A DNA stretch of 5,875 nucleotides from an uncultured Bacteroidales bacterium (GTDB taxonomy: Bacteria > Bacteroidota > Bacteroidia > Bacteroidales > Muribaculaceae), in NCBI GenBank assembly GCA_900554845.1, contig USIY01000155.1:1-5875 (forward strand). The letters are read 5' to 3'. The notes below the pieces were generated by a model. It ran no database searches and was not told the DNA's origin. It saw nothing but the letters and a program-made list of their open reading frames with translations. A program made the position numbers and the translations under genes. Each line of letters starts with the position of its first letter. The first letter of the stretch is position 1. Positions 1 through 5,864 of the stretch are shown here, piece after piece.

Positions 1-523
1 GCTTGACGGTCTCCACACCGCTCTCTATGCGGCGCACCACCACGGCCTCGCCGTTCTCGGCACTGACGATGTCCTCCGCGTAAGTGACCTGCGGCAACGA
101 GAGCTTCTCGGCCACCTGCGGTCCAACCTGGGCCGTGTCGCCGTCGATAGCCTGACGTCCGCCGAGAATAAGATCATAATTGCCTATTTTCTTCACGGCC
201 GTTGCCAGAGCGTAGCTGGTGGCCAGCGTGTCGGCGCCCGCGAAAGCACGGTCCGACAGAACCACTCCGTCGTCGGCTCCGCGGTACATTCCTTCGCGGA
301 TAATTTCCGCGGCACGTGAAGGTCCCATCGTCAGGATGGTAACCTTGCTGCCGGGATACTTGTCCTTAAGTCGCAGGGCCTGCTCCAATGCATTCAGGTC
401 CTCGGGATTGAAGATCGCCGGCAATGCCGCGCGATTGATCGTCCCGTCCTCTTTCATGGCGTCTTTGCCTACGTTCCGGGTGTCCGGAACCTGCTTCGCC
501 ATAACAATAATGTTCAGACTCAT
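1..523 (-). CDS. etfB: Electron transfer flavoprotein subunit beta (EtfB/FixA family), 3' end cut off by window
   Basis: Reading the minus strand from the ATG at 523-521 gives 174 codons with no stop before the window edge, so this is the N-terminal two thirds of a protein that is usually about 250-290 residues. It begins MSLNIIVMAKQVPDTRNVGK, the typical EtfB N-terminus (K-Q-V-P-D), and carries the strongly conserved motif GRQAIDGDTAQVGP at residues 122-135, part of the nucleotide/FAD-binding fold, followed by a stretch like the start of the ETF-beta signature near residues 162-174 (VVVRRIESGVETV). EtfB pairs with EtfA in the cytoplasm and passes electrons from flavin dehydrogenases such as acyl-CoA dehydrogenases to a quinone reductase or ferredoxin; GRQAIDGDT-type sequences occur in Bcd-linked and bifurcating ETFs, but bifurcation is not shown here. 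etfA and a dehydrogenase gene are expected beyond position 1. No Shine-Dalgarno is seen; the region before the start is A/T rich, as is usual in Bacteroidetes. Confidence 0.96.
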   Translation of the reverse strand, partial: MSLNIIVMAKQVPDTRNVGKDAMKEDGTINRAALPAIFNPEDLNALEQALRLKDKYPGSKVTILTMGPSRAAEIIREGMYRGADDGVVLSDRAFAGADTLATSYALATAVKKIGNYDLILGGRQAIDGDTAQVGPQVAEKLSLPQVTYAEDIVSAENGEAVVVRRIESGVETVK

Positions 524-551
524 ATTTCGTGTATTGTATATATGTCTAAAA

Positions 552-609
552 AGTCTTTGACTCCTCTACGGAGTCCTCTATGCCGGGTCTACATAGGGCC
601 ATTTTGCCC
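552..609 (-). promoter_or_regulatory. Cluster of short inverted repeats in the predicted etfB 5' leader
   Basis: Several small dyads lie back to back between the predicted etfB promoter and its start codon. The best is GACTCC (559-564), loop TCTAC, GGAGTC (570-575), a perfect 6-bp stem. Beside it are CTATG (578-582) with CATAG (592-596), and GGGC (596-599) with GCCC (606-609), the last lying on the predicted transcription start. A fourth, AGTC-TTT-GACT (552-562), shares bases with the 6-bp stem, so the two cannot form together, and in the etfB transcript it is followed at once by a run of U. This resembles an attenuator-like arrangement, but the stems are short and no known riboswitch family is recognised. 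The rest of 524-728 holds only A/T-rich sequence and the two promoters. Confidence 0.4.
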
Positions 610-610
610 A

Positions 611-618
611 CAAAGTTA
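611..618 (-). promoter_or_regulatory. Predicted -7 promoter element of etfB (TAACTTTG)
   Basis: The plus strand reads CAAAGTTA, so the minus strand reads TAACTTTG, an exact match to the Bacteroidetes sigma-ABfr -7 consensus TAnnTTTG. It faces etfB. Transcription would start around 604-606, giving a leader of about 80 nt. No convincing TTTG -33 element is seen 19-21 nt upstream on the minus strand, so the call rests on the -7 box and its position. Confidence 0.6.
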
Positions 619-688
619 CAAAAAAATTCTCACTTTCGCCATTATCGTGCAAAATACCCTTATTAAAGTACGTTATAAAAGCAGTAAG

Positions 689-720
689 TTTTCAAAATTG
701 GCATAAAAATATTACTTTTG
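689..720 (+). promoter_or_regulatory. Predicted promoter of the four-gene plus-strand operon
   Basis: TACTTTTG at 713-720 matches the Bacteroidetes -7 consensus TAnnTTTG exactly. TTTT at 689-692, separated from it by 20 nt, is a one-mismatch version of the -33 element TTTG at the usual spacing. The spacer is A/T rich. The box ends only 8 nt before the ATG at 729, so the transcript would have a leader of only a few bases. Confidence 0.65.
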
Positions 721-728
721 TAGCAAAT

Positions 729-1958
729 ATGAAAGGAATTAAAATAGCCACGATAGGAATAACGTTGTCCTGTCTTGTATCATACGGACAGACAACGGAA
801 AATATAGAGCGCGCCCGGGAGGCGTACCGGAACTATGAATTCGACCGGGCCGAGGAGTTGCTGCAACCCGCAAAAGTCCGGAAAGGACGCCGCACAGTCA
901 GCGAACCGATGACCGAAGAGGGCACTGAAATGCTGGATTGCGTAAGCCGGGCACGTAATTTCATGGAACGTGTGGAGCGTATAGAAATCCTTGATTCCGT
1001 CACTGTGCCTCTGGAAGGATTCTTCAAAGCCTACAAGCTGCCGCAGTCCGCGGGCACACTTTCCGACGGTTCCGAACTGCCGGTGCCCAACGACAATGTG
1101 GAATATGTTTTCACTAACGAAGGGGGCGACTATCAGATATGGTCGGAACCGGACTCTGTGGGACGTATGACGCTGATGGAGTCAAGCCGTCTGACCGACG
1201 GCACATGGAGTACACCCCAAGCTCTTCCGGAACTGAACATTGACGACCGCGACGCCATTTACCCCTTCATGATGGCCGACGGATTCACATTATATTATAC
1301 TCTTGACGATCCCGAAGGAATAGGCGCCTACGACATTATGGTAGTGACGCGCGACCAGACCGACGGCTCATTCATGCAGCCGCAGAATCTCGGTATGCCC
1401 TATAATTCCCCGGCCGACGATTATCTCTTGGCGATCGACGAACAGAACGGTGTGGGCTGGTTCGCCACGCGCAGGACTGAGACGGAGGACAACGATTTGG
1501 TCACGATATATCTTTACAAGGTCAACGACTTGCGCAGGAATTATGACCCCGATGACGAGAACCTCGCCGACCTGGCCCTTCTCCGCGACTGGCGACAGAC
1601 ACAGGATCTCGAGGCTGATTATTCCGAGCTGATCGCCACAGTGCAGGCCATCGACCCCTCTGTCCGCAAACGTCCGGCTGAATTCCATCTTCCGATGGAC
1701 GGAGGTGTGATTTATGAGCATTTCGACGATTTCAACAGTAACGGCGCGGCAACTCTGATGAAAAAATATCTCAGCCAGAAGAACAAACTCGAGAAACTGG
1801 AGGATCAATTGGAGAACATGCGCAGGAGTTATCATGATTCGCCGACGGAAAGCGTGGCAAGACAAATCCGCCAGCTCGAGACACAGGTAGAGAAAGACCG
1901 GAAGGATGTGAAACGCCAGCTTTCGGAGGTTTACCGTTCGGAACGCAAATCAAAATAA
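729..1958 (+). CDS. Exported protein with N-terminal TPR-like helix pair, PD40 (WD40-like) repeats and C-terminal coiled coil; function unknown
   Basis: This 409-residue protein starts with a signal peptide: Lys2 and Lys5, a hydrophobic stretch at about 7-18, then a likely signal peptidase I site before Gln21 (VSYG/QTT). Cys15 does not sit in a good lipobox, so I do not call it a lipoprotein. Residues 24-46 look like one TPR helix pair (ENIERAREAYRNYEFDRAEE). Residues about 136-249 hold two to three PD40-type blades: W-S-T-P-Q-A-L near 160-166, DG-FTLYYT near 184-191, G-AYDI near 199-203, the hallmark NLGMPYNSPADD at 220-231, then WFATRR. Residues about 345-408 are heptad-like, charged and Lys/Glu rich, so probably coiled coil. 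PD40 blades occur in periplasmic proteins such as PorE and in many OmpA-linked envelope proteins of Bacteroidetes, but no OmpA domain follows here and the propeller looks incomplete. It is the first gene of the operon, 6 nt ahead of the PHP phosphoesterase gene. Periplasmic or outer-membrane-associated location is inferred. Confidence 0.85.
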   Translation: MKGIKIATIGITLSCLVSYGQTTENIERAREAYRNYEFDRAEELLQPAKVRKGRRTVSEPMTEEGTEMLDCVSRARNFMERVERIEILDSVTVPLEGFFKAYKLPQSAGTLSDGSELPVPNDNVEYVFTNEGGDYQIWSEPDSVGRMTLMESSRLTDGTWSTPQALPELNIDDRDAIYPFMMADGFTLYYTLDDPEGIGAYDIMVVTRDQTDGSFMQPQNLGMPYNSPADDYLLAIDEQNGVGWFATRRTETEDNDLVTIYLYKVNDLRRNYDPDDENLADLALLRDWRQTQDLEADYSELIATVQAIDPSVRKRPAEFHLPMDGGVIYEHFDDFNSNGAATLMKKYLSQKNKLEKLEDQLENMRRSYHDSPTESVARQIRQLETQVEKDRKDVKRQLSEVYRSERKSK

Positions 1959-1964
1959 GCCGGG

Positions 1965-2789
1965 ATGATGACACCTCGACAAATCTCCGAGCTGATAAAA
2001 GACACCGACAGGTACAACCTGCATTCCCACACCCACTATTGCGACGGCCGCAACACTTTACGGGAAATGGTGACGGCAGCTGCGGAACAGGGATTCCGAG
2101 TATGGGGCGTCTCGCCCCATTCCCCCGTCTGTGTGGAATCGCCATGCAACATGAGCGCGGAATCCGTAGGGGAATATATTGACGAATGCGCCGCTCTGCG
2201 AGAAGAATTCTCCGACCGTATGGAGGTTCTCACAGCCATGGAAGTGGATTACATCAGTTCTGACTTCGGCCCCCATATAGAATATTTTCAGAAATTGCCA
2301 CTTCATTATCGTATCGGATCCGTCCACTTCGTCCCCACTCAGGAGGGAGTGCCGCTGGATTGCGACGGAAGCGTGGAACGATTCGCGCAATATCTTAAGG
2401 ATGGATTTCAGAATGATCTTCGCTACGTAGTGGAAAAATTCTTTGAGCAGGAACTGACCATGATTGAACGGGGAGGTTTTGAAATTCTGGGACATTTCGA
2501 CAAAATTGCAGGAAACGCCTCGGCAATAGACCAAAAGCTGGAATCATACGGATGGTACCAGGCTTTGGTCGATGACGTGATCCAACACGCCGCCGACAAC
2601 GGCTGCATTGTGGAAATCAACACCAAGGCATTGGATTCGCGTCACCGTTTCTACCCCGCGGAAAGCATATGGCCCCGTCTTAAAAAGGCCAACTTGCCTA
2701 TTGCGATAAACTCCGACGCCCATTACACCGACCGCCTTGACTCCGGCCGTCCGGAAGCCTTGGAGAAATGGTATGACCTGTCTGAATAA
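1965..2789 (+). CDS. PHP-domain phosphoesterase, histidinol-phosphatase HisJ/HisK family
   Basis: The 274-residue cytoplasmic protein is the usual length for HisJ-type histidinol-phosphatases and shows the PHP metal-binding motifs in order: H20-S-H22 with D27 (LHSHTHYCDG), H52 (SPHSP), E93 (AMEVDYI), H121 (GSVHF), H177 (LGHFDK), and D251-A-H253 (NSDAH). These residues hold a multi-metal centre that removes phosphate. In the family the standard reaction is L-histidinol phosphate to L-histidinol, the penultimate part of histidine synthesis. No other his gene is in the window, and many Bacteroidetes already carry a HisB with histidinol-phosphatase activity, so a different phosphoester substrate is possible. 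Two ATG codons stand in tandem at 1965 and 1968; either could be the start and no Shine-Dalgarno decides it. It follows the PD40 gene by 6 nt and precedes the GT32 gene by 11 nt, so it is surely cotranscribed with them. Confidence 0.88.
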   Translation: MMTPRQISELIKDTDRYNLHSHTHYCDGRNTLREMVTAAAEQGFRVWGVSPHSPVCVESPCNMSAESVGEYIDECAALREEFSDRMEVLTAMEVDYISSDFGPHIEYFQKLPLHYRIGSVHFVPTQEGVPLDCDGSVERFAQYLKDGFQNDLRYVVEKFFEQELTMIERGGFEILGHFDKIAGNASAIDQKLESYGWYQALVDDVIQHAADNGCIVEINTKALDSRHRFYPAESIWPRLKKANLPIAINSDAHYTDRLDSGRPEALEKWYDLSE

Positions 2790-2800
2790 TTATATTCCCG

Positions 2801-3520
2801 ATGAGCAGAATACCCAAAACAATACATCTTTGTTGGTTTGGCGGCGGAGAATATCCCGTTGAAGTGAAAGCCTGTATAGATTCATGGAAGCGCCTTTTGC
2901 CGGATTACAAAATACGTGTCTGGAACTACGAGGATGCCACTTTACTTGGAATCCCGTATGTCAACGAAGCGCTGGAGCAAAGAAAATGGGCTTTCGCCGC
3001 TGACGTGGTCAGATTTTACGCCATCTGGAAAGAAGGCGGTGTATATATGGACAGCGATATCTTTCTGTACAGCCGTTTCGACGACGTCATGGCTCTGGAC
3101 GCCGAGTTCATCACATTCCATGAGAAATGCGATCCGGGCCACAAGGATTTCGGCTTGCAGGCCGCAATGTTCATGGGAGTGAAGGACAATAAGTTCTGCA
3201 TAGAGATGCTTGATTATTACCGCGACCAGCATTTCCTCAATCCCGACGGCACCGTAAACCTTATGATCTCCCCCGAAAGGATGAAAGATGTGGCCCAAAA
3301 GCATGGCTATACGTCCGAGGACCGTGAAATGCGACTCGACATTCTGACCGTGCTCCCCACTCGCAGACTCAAGCCACGTAAAAAGTATCCGCATTCATCC
3401 GACTGCATCGGAGAACACAGAGTGGTGGGATCCTGGAGGAAACGTCCTCTTAAACGTCGTTTGGTAAAGCGGATAGAGCATCTTTGGCATGTCTTTAGAT
3501 ATTTCCTATTCAAAAGGTAA
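2801..3520 (+). CDS. Glycosyltransferase family 32 (DxD sugar-binding, Gly_transf_sug type)
   Basis: The 239-residue protein opens with IPKTIHLCWFGGG (4-16), the classic start of bacterial GT32 enzymes related to Och1 and capsular/LPS sugar transferases. The nucleotide-sugar site is at 64-87, reading AFAADVVRFYAIWKEGGVYM and then the D84-S-D86 motif, which should coordinate a metal and the sugar-nucleotide diphosphate. HRVVGSW at 206-212 matches the conserved C-terminal H...SW of the family. The last 30 residues are rich in Lys and Arg with some aromatic residues, which may hold it at the inner face of the cytoplasmic membrane. It would add a sugar to a lipid-linked glycan or LPS/LOS core acceptor in the cytoplasm; donor and acceptor cannot be read from sequence. 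It sits between the PHP phosphoesterase (11 nt) and a second glycosyltransferase (5 nt), which supports a role in surface glycan assembly. Confidence 0.92.
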   Translation: MSRIPKTIHLCWFGGGEYPVEVKACIDSWKRLLPDYKIRVWNYEDATLLGIPYVNEALEQRKWAFAADVVRFYAIWKEGGVYMDSDIFLYSRFDDVMALDAEFITFHEKCDPGHKDFGLQAAMFMGVKDNKFCIEMLDYYRDQHFLNPDGTVNLMISPERMKDVAQKHGYTSEDREMRLDILTVLPTRRLKPRKKYPHSSDCIGEHRVVGSWRKRPLKRRLVKRIEHLWHVFRYFLFKR

Positions 3521-3525
3521 AAACG

Positions 3526-4614
3526 ATGCGGAAAAACCACACAAATTCATGTGCAGAATCCTCTGAAAATATAATAAGACAATTCAGTAGACTTGTCTAT
3601 GTGACCCGCAACTATAAGAGTACTGCTTACGGCGGCGCCAAGGCCCGGGTGGATATGGAGGATATTCTGCATGACATGGGAGCCGTCAATCTCGGCATGA
3701 AACGCACTTTTTGTAAAAACAAGGCATATGATTATTTCCGGAATTTGGCGGGAATCATGCGCTTTATGTGCCGTGTGCGGCCCGGAGACGTGGTTCTGGT
3801 TCAATATCCGGTCAAAAAGTATTATAAGCTGATATGCCGTTGGAGCCATATGAGAGGAGCAAAGGTGGTGAGCCTTATCCACGATCTCGGGAGTTTCCGC
3901 AGACATAGGCTGACCGTGAAGGAAGAGAACCGTAAACTGCAGATGAGCGACGTGATCATTCCAGCCAACGTCAGCACCATCAAATGGCTGCGGGAACATG
4001 GCTGCAACATGCCTATGACTCCGCAGATAGCCTGGGATTATCTGCTGAAAAATAACGGGGATTACGGTGAGAAGAAAAATTTGTCCGTGGCTTTCGTAGG
4101 GGACCTGAAGGAATCCCGGAACGGATTTCTGTACAAATTGCCGGAAAAACTCGAGACACACATCTACGGGAACGGGGCCAAAAAGGATATTCCCGAACAT
4201 ATCAAGTCGCACGGTTTCATCCATCCGGAGGATTTTGTGCGGCAAGGAGAGGGCAAGTATGGATTGATATGGTACGGACCGACATTGAAACACGATACGG
4301 AAGGCTATATCGGGGAATACATTTCTTACTGCAATCCCCATAAGCTGGGACTTTATATGCGCGCGGGAATACCTGTAATTCTATGGGAAGGAGCCGGTGC
4401 GGCGCCGTTTGTAAAGAAGGAAGGGATAGGTGTCACTGTCGAAAGTCTGGAAAATCTTGACAAACAACTTGCGTCAATAAGCGACGAGGATTACTCAAGG
4501 ATGCAGGCCAATGTGAAGCGGGTGGCTTCGCTTATGGCTTACGGCTATTACTTCCGTTCGGCTTTGGATCACGCTCTTGACATATTGCAGATACTTCCTA
4601 AAAAACTGTCATAA
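3526..4614 (+). CDS. Gtf3-like / galactofuranosyltransferase-like glycosyltransferase (GT-B fold)
   Basis: This 362-residue protein resembles the Gtf3/WbbI-type glycosyltransferases, often annotated as beta-1,6-galactofuranosyltransferases, of about 330-350 residues. Visible landmarks are VYVTRNYKSTAYGGAKARVD (24-43), QYP at 93-95, SLIHDLGSFR (116-125) closing the N-terminal Rossmann-like half, AFVGDLKESR (189-198) opening the C-terminal half, YGNG (214-217), GLIWYG (246-251) and NPHKLGLYMRAGIPVI (270-285), which forms the donor-binding region in GT-B enzymes. There is no membrane segment. The first 20 or so residues before VYVTRNY are an unconserved-looking extension, so a later true start cannot be excluded, though no closer Met is available before the core. 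It lies 5 nt after the GT32 gene and ends the operon; its stop codon lies inside the end of the convergent kinase gene. Galactofuranose specificity is only inferred from family naming; no UDP-galactopyranose mutase gene is present in the window. Confidence 0.85.
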   Translation: MRKNHTNSCAESSENIIRQFSRLVYVTRNYKSTAYGGAKARVDMEDILHDMGAVNLGMKRTFCKNKAYDYFRNLAGIMRFMCRVRPGDVVLVQYPVKKYYKLICRWSHMRGAKVVSLIHDLGSFRRHRLTVKEENRKLQMSDVIIPANVSTIKWLREHGCNMPMTPQIAWDYLLKNNGDYGEKKNLSVAFVGDLKESRNGFLYKLPEKLETHIYGNGAKKDIPEHIKSHGFIHPEDFVRQGEGKYGLIWYGPTLKHDTEGYIGEYISYCNPHKLGLYMRAGIPVILWEGAGAAPFVKKEGIGVTVESLENLDKQLASISDEDYSRMQANVKRVASLMAYGYYFRSALDHALDILQILPKKLS

Positions 4615-5367
4615 CTCCAGGTTGAACTCAACCTTGTGTTTTCGCTGATAACGTTTCCAAAACTTGGCGCGCTCACTCAAGGCGTAAGCCACCGCTTCCC
4701 CTGTATCGAAACCGCGGGCTTCAGCATACTTCCTTGCCACCATGATGAAGAAGCGTTTAGGCCCCCAGATCCTTCTGAACGAAGCCATACCTTTCTTCAT
4801 ATCCACCGGACCGAAGTACATGCGGTTGGTGTCCACCAACGAGAACCGATACGCCCCGTCGTCCAGCCTGTCAAACAAGATATTGCCGGGTGAGTAGTCC
4901 AGATGAAGCACCTCCCGCTCATGCATTCGGGCTGTAAACAGAGCGAATGCGTTAGCAATGTCCTCGTACTCCCCTGCCTTCGCATTGCCCAACTCATACA
5001 TGGTATGCGCATACGGACTCTGAACACTGATGAAATAACAGTGCTCCAGCAGTCCCGCGCTCCTATCCTCAATGTAGGCTATCGGTTCAGGCGTTTCTAT
5101 TCCTTTTTCCAACAGACGCTGCGGATAGAGATAGGCCCTCTCCCCTTTGGGCTTGCGGATACCCAACGAATATACGTAACGGTTTATCCCTCGCGGCACC
5201 TGGTAACGCTTCACGTTCACCTTAAGGCCGTCCGGAGCGGTCAGTACTTTTATATGATTGCGCTTAAGATAAATTGTCTCACCCTCATTTTCAAAAATTT
5301 CGGGTATGGATTCCACATACTCCCGTAAATGTTCGTAACGAGGGTTAAGTACAGTTTTTCGCTTCAT
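4609..5367 (-). CDS. Lipopolysaccharide kinase of the Kdo/WaaP (InaA) family
   Basis: The 252-residue protein has a compact protein-kinase-like fold. VNVKRY at 50-55 supplies the likely ATP-binding Lys53, GERAYLYPQRLLEKGIETP (75-93) contains the helix C Glu77 and the family pattern before the hinge, HLDYSPGNILF (155-165) is the catalytic loop with Asp157 and Asn162, and LVDTNRM (177-183) takes the place of the DFG motif with Asp179. This combination is that of Kdo/WaaP/InaA kinases, which phosphorylate Kdo or heptose in the LPS inner core at the cytoplasmic face of the inner membrane. The acceptor here is inferred, not seen. Its ATG shares a base with the TGA of the upstream peroxiredoxin gene (TGATG on the minus strand, 5369-5365), so translation is probably coupled. 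Its 3' end overlaps the glycosyltransferase gene coming the other way by 6 bp, which supports a shared glycan locus though not shared transcription. Confidence 0.88.
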   Translation of the reverse strand: MKRKTVLNPRYEHLREYVESIPEIFENEGETIYLKRNHIKVLTAPDGLKVNVKRYQVPRGINRYVYSLGIRKPKGERAYLYPQRLLEKGIETPEPIAYIEDRSAGLLEHCYFISVQSPYAHTMYELGNAKAGEYEDIANAFALFTARMHEREVLHLDYSPGNILFDRLDDGAYRFSLVDTNRMYFGPVDMKKGMASFRRIWGPKRFFIMVARKYAEARGFDTGEAVAYALSERAKFWKRYQRKHKVEFNLEL

Positions 5368-5843
5368 CAGGCGGGATTAGGATTGTCGCGGTTATCAAGA
5401 AGGGCAAAAAGCTGTTCGGAAGCCGTGGCTGTTTTCACCTTGTCGATTACGTCGGTTACAGTCCCGTCATGGTTGCAGACAAACGTGGTGCGGACAATGC
5501 CCATGTAACGGCGTCCTGCCATAACCTTCAACGCCCATACTCCGGCCAGTTCGCACAGATGGCCTTCGGTATCCGATATCAGCGGAAACGGCAGACACTG
5601 CTTTTCGGCGAAACGCTTATGGCTTTTGGCATCGTCCTTGCTGACACCTATTATCTGATATCCCATGTCGAGGAAAGTCTGATAATTGTCGCGGAATGAC
5701 TTAGCTTCCATCGTGCATCCGGGGGTGCTGTCCTTGGGGTAGAAATATATAATGAACTTCTTGCCGGGAAAATCCGACAGACGAATCTCTTTACCGTCGG
5801 CGTCCAGACCTAACAGATCCGGGAATTTGTCTCCTATTTCCAT
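5367..5843 (-). CDS. bcp: BCP-type peroxiredoxin (thioredoxin-dependent thiol peroxidase) lacking the usual resolving cysteine
   Basis: The 158-residue protein is a full-length Bcp/PrxQ: FYPKDSTPGCTMEA contains the peroxiredoxin motif P36-x3-T40-x2-C43, where Cys43 is the peroxidatic residue, and R118 in IVRTTF is the expected active-site arginine. It reduces hydrogen peroxide and organic hydroperoxides in the cytoplasm, normally with thioredoxin. In most Bcp proteins a resolving Cys stands five residues after the peroxidatic one (TPGCTxEAC); here that residue is Lys48 (TPGCTMEAKSF). Other cysteines are Cys83, Cys97 and Cys123; Cys97 (HLCELAGVW) lies where E. coli Bcp also has a third Cys. 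So it may act as a 1-Cys enzyme or resolve through another Cys. The ATG at 5843-5841 matches the family start (MEIGDKFPDLLG). There is no Shine-Dalgarno upstream. It is the first visible gene of a two-gene unit with the LPS kinase. Confidence 0.95.
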   Translation of the reverse strand: MEIGDKFPDLLGLDADGKEIRLSDFPGKKFIIYFYPKDSTPGCTMEAKSFRDNYQTFLDMGYQIIGVSKDDAKSHKRFAEKQCLPFPLISDTEGHLCELAGVWALKVMAGRRYMGIVRTTFVCNHDGTVTDVIDKVKTATASEQLFALLDNRDNPNPA

Positions 5844-5864
5844 AATTAAGAGAGTGTTTGAATT

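Noticed and set aside
219..560. Plus-strand open frame of 113 codons opposite etfB
   Set aside because: Antisense to the strongly conserved EtfB coding sequence; Ser/Arg/Ala-rich translation with no family features.
559..575. Intrinsic terminator at the GACTCC/GGAGTC stem
   Set aside because: The stem is only 6 bp and the T run in the etfB direction starts several bases after it; it lies in a divergent region where no transcript is expected to end, so it is kept only as a possible leader structure.
739..775. Lipoprotein signal around Cys15 of the PD40 protein
   Set aside because: The residues before the Cys (T-L-S) do not fit the lipobox pattern and the hydrophobic stretch continues past it; a signal peptidase I site before Gln21 fits better.
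1368..1865. Minus-strand open frame of 165 codons opposite the PD40 gene
   Set aside because: Shadow frame; the sense frame has a signal peptide and PD40 motifs.
3547..4341. Long minus-strand open frame (264 codons) antisense to the Gtf3-like glycosyltransferase gene
   Set aside because: It lies wholly inside a well-supported gene, its translation shows no recognisable motif and is His/Phe rich as expected of an antisense shadow, and no promoter or start context supports it.
4903..5328. Plus-strand open frame of 141 codons opposite the LPS kinase gene
   Set aside because: Antisense shadow of the kinase gene; the kinase frame carries the catalytic motifs.
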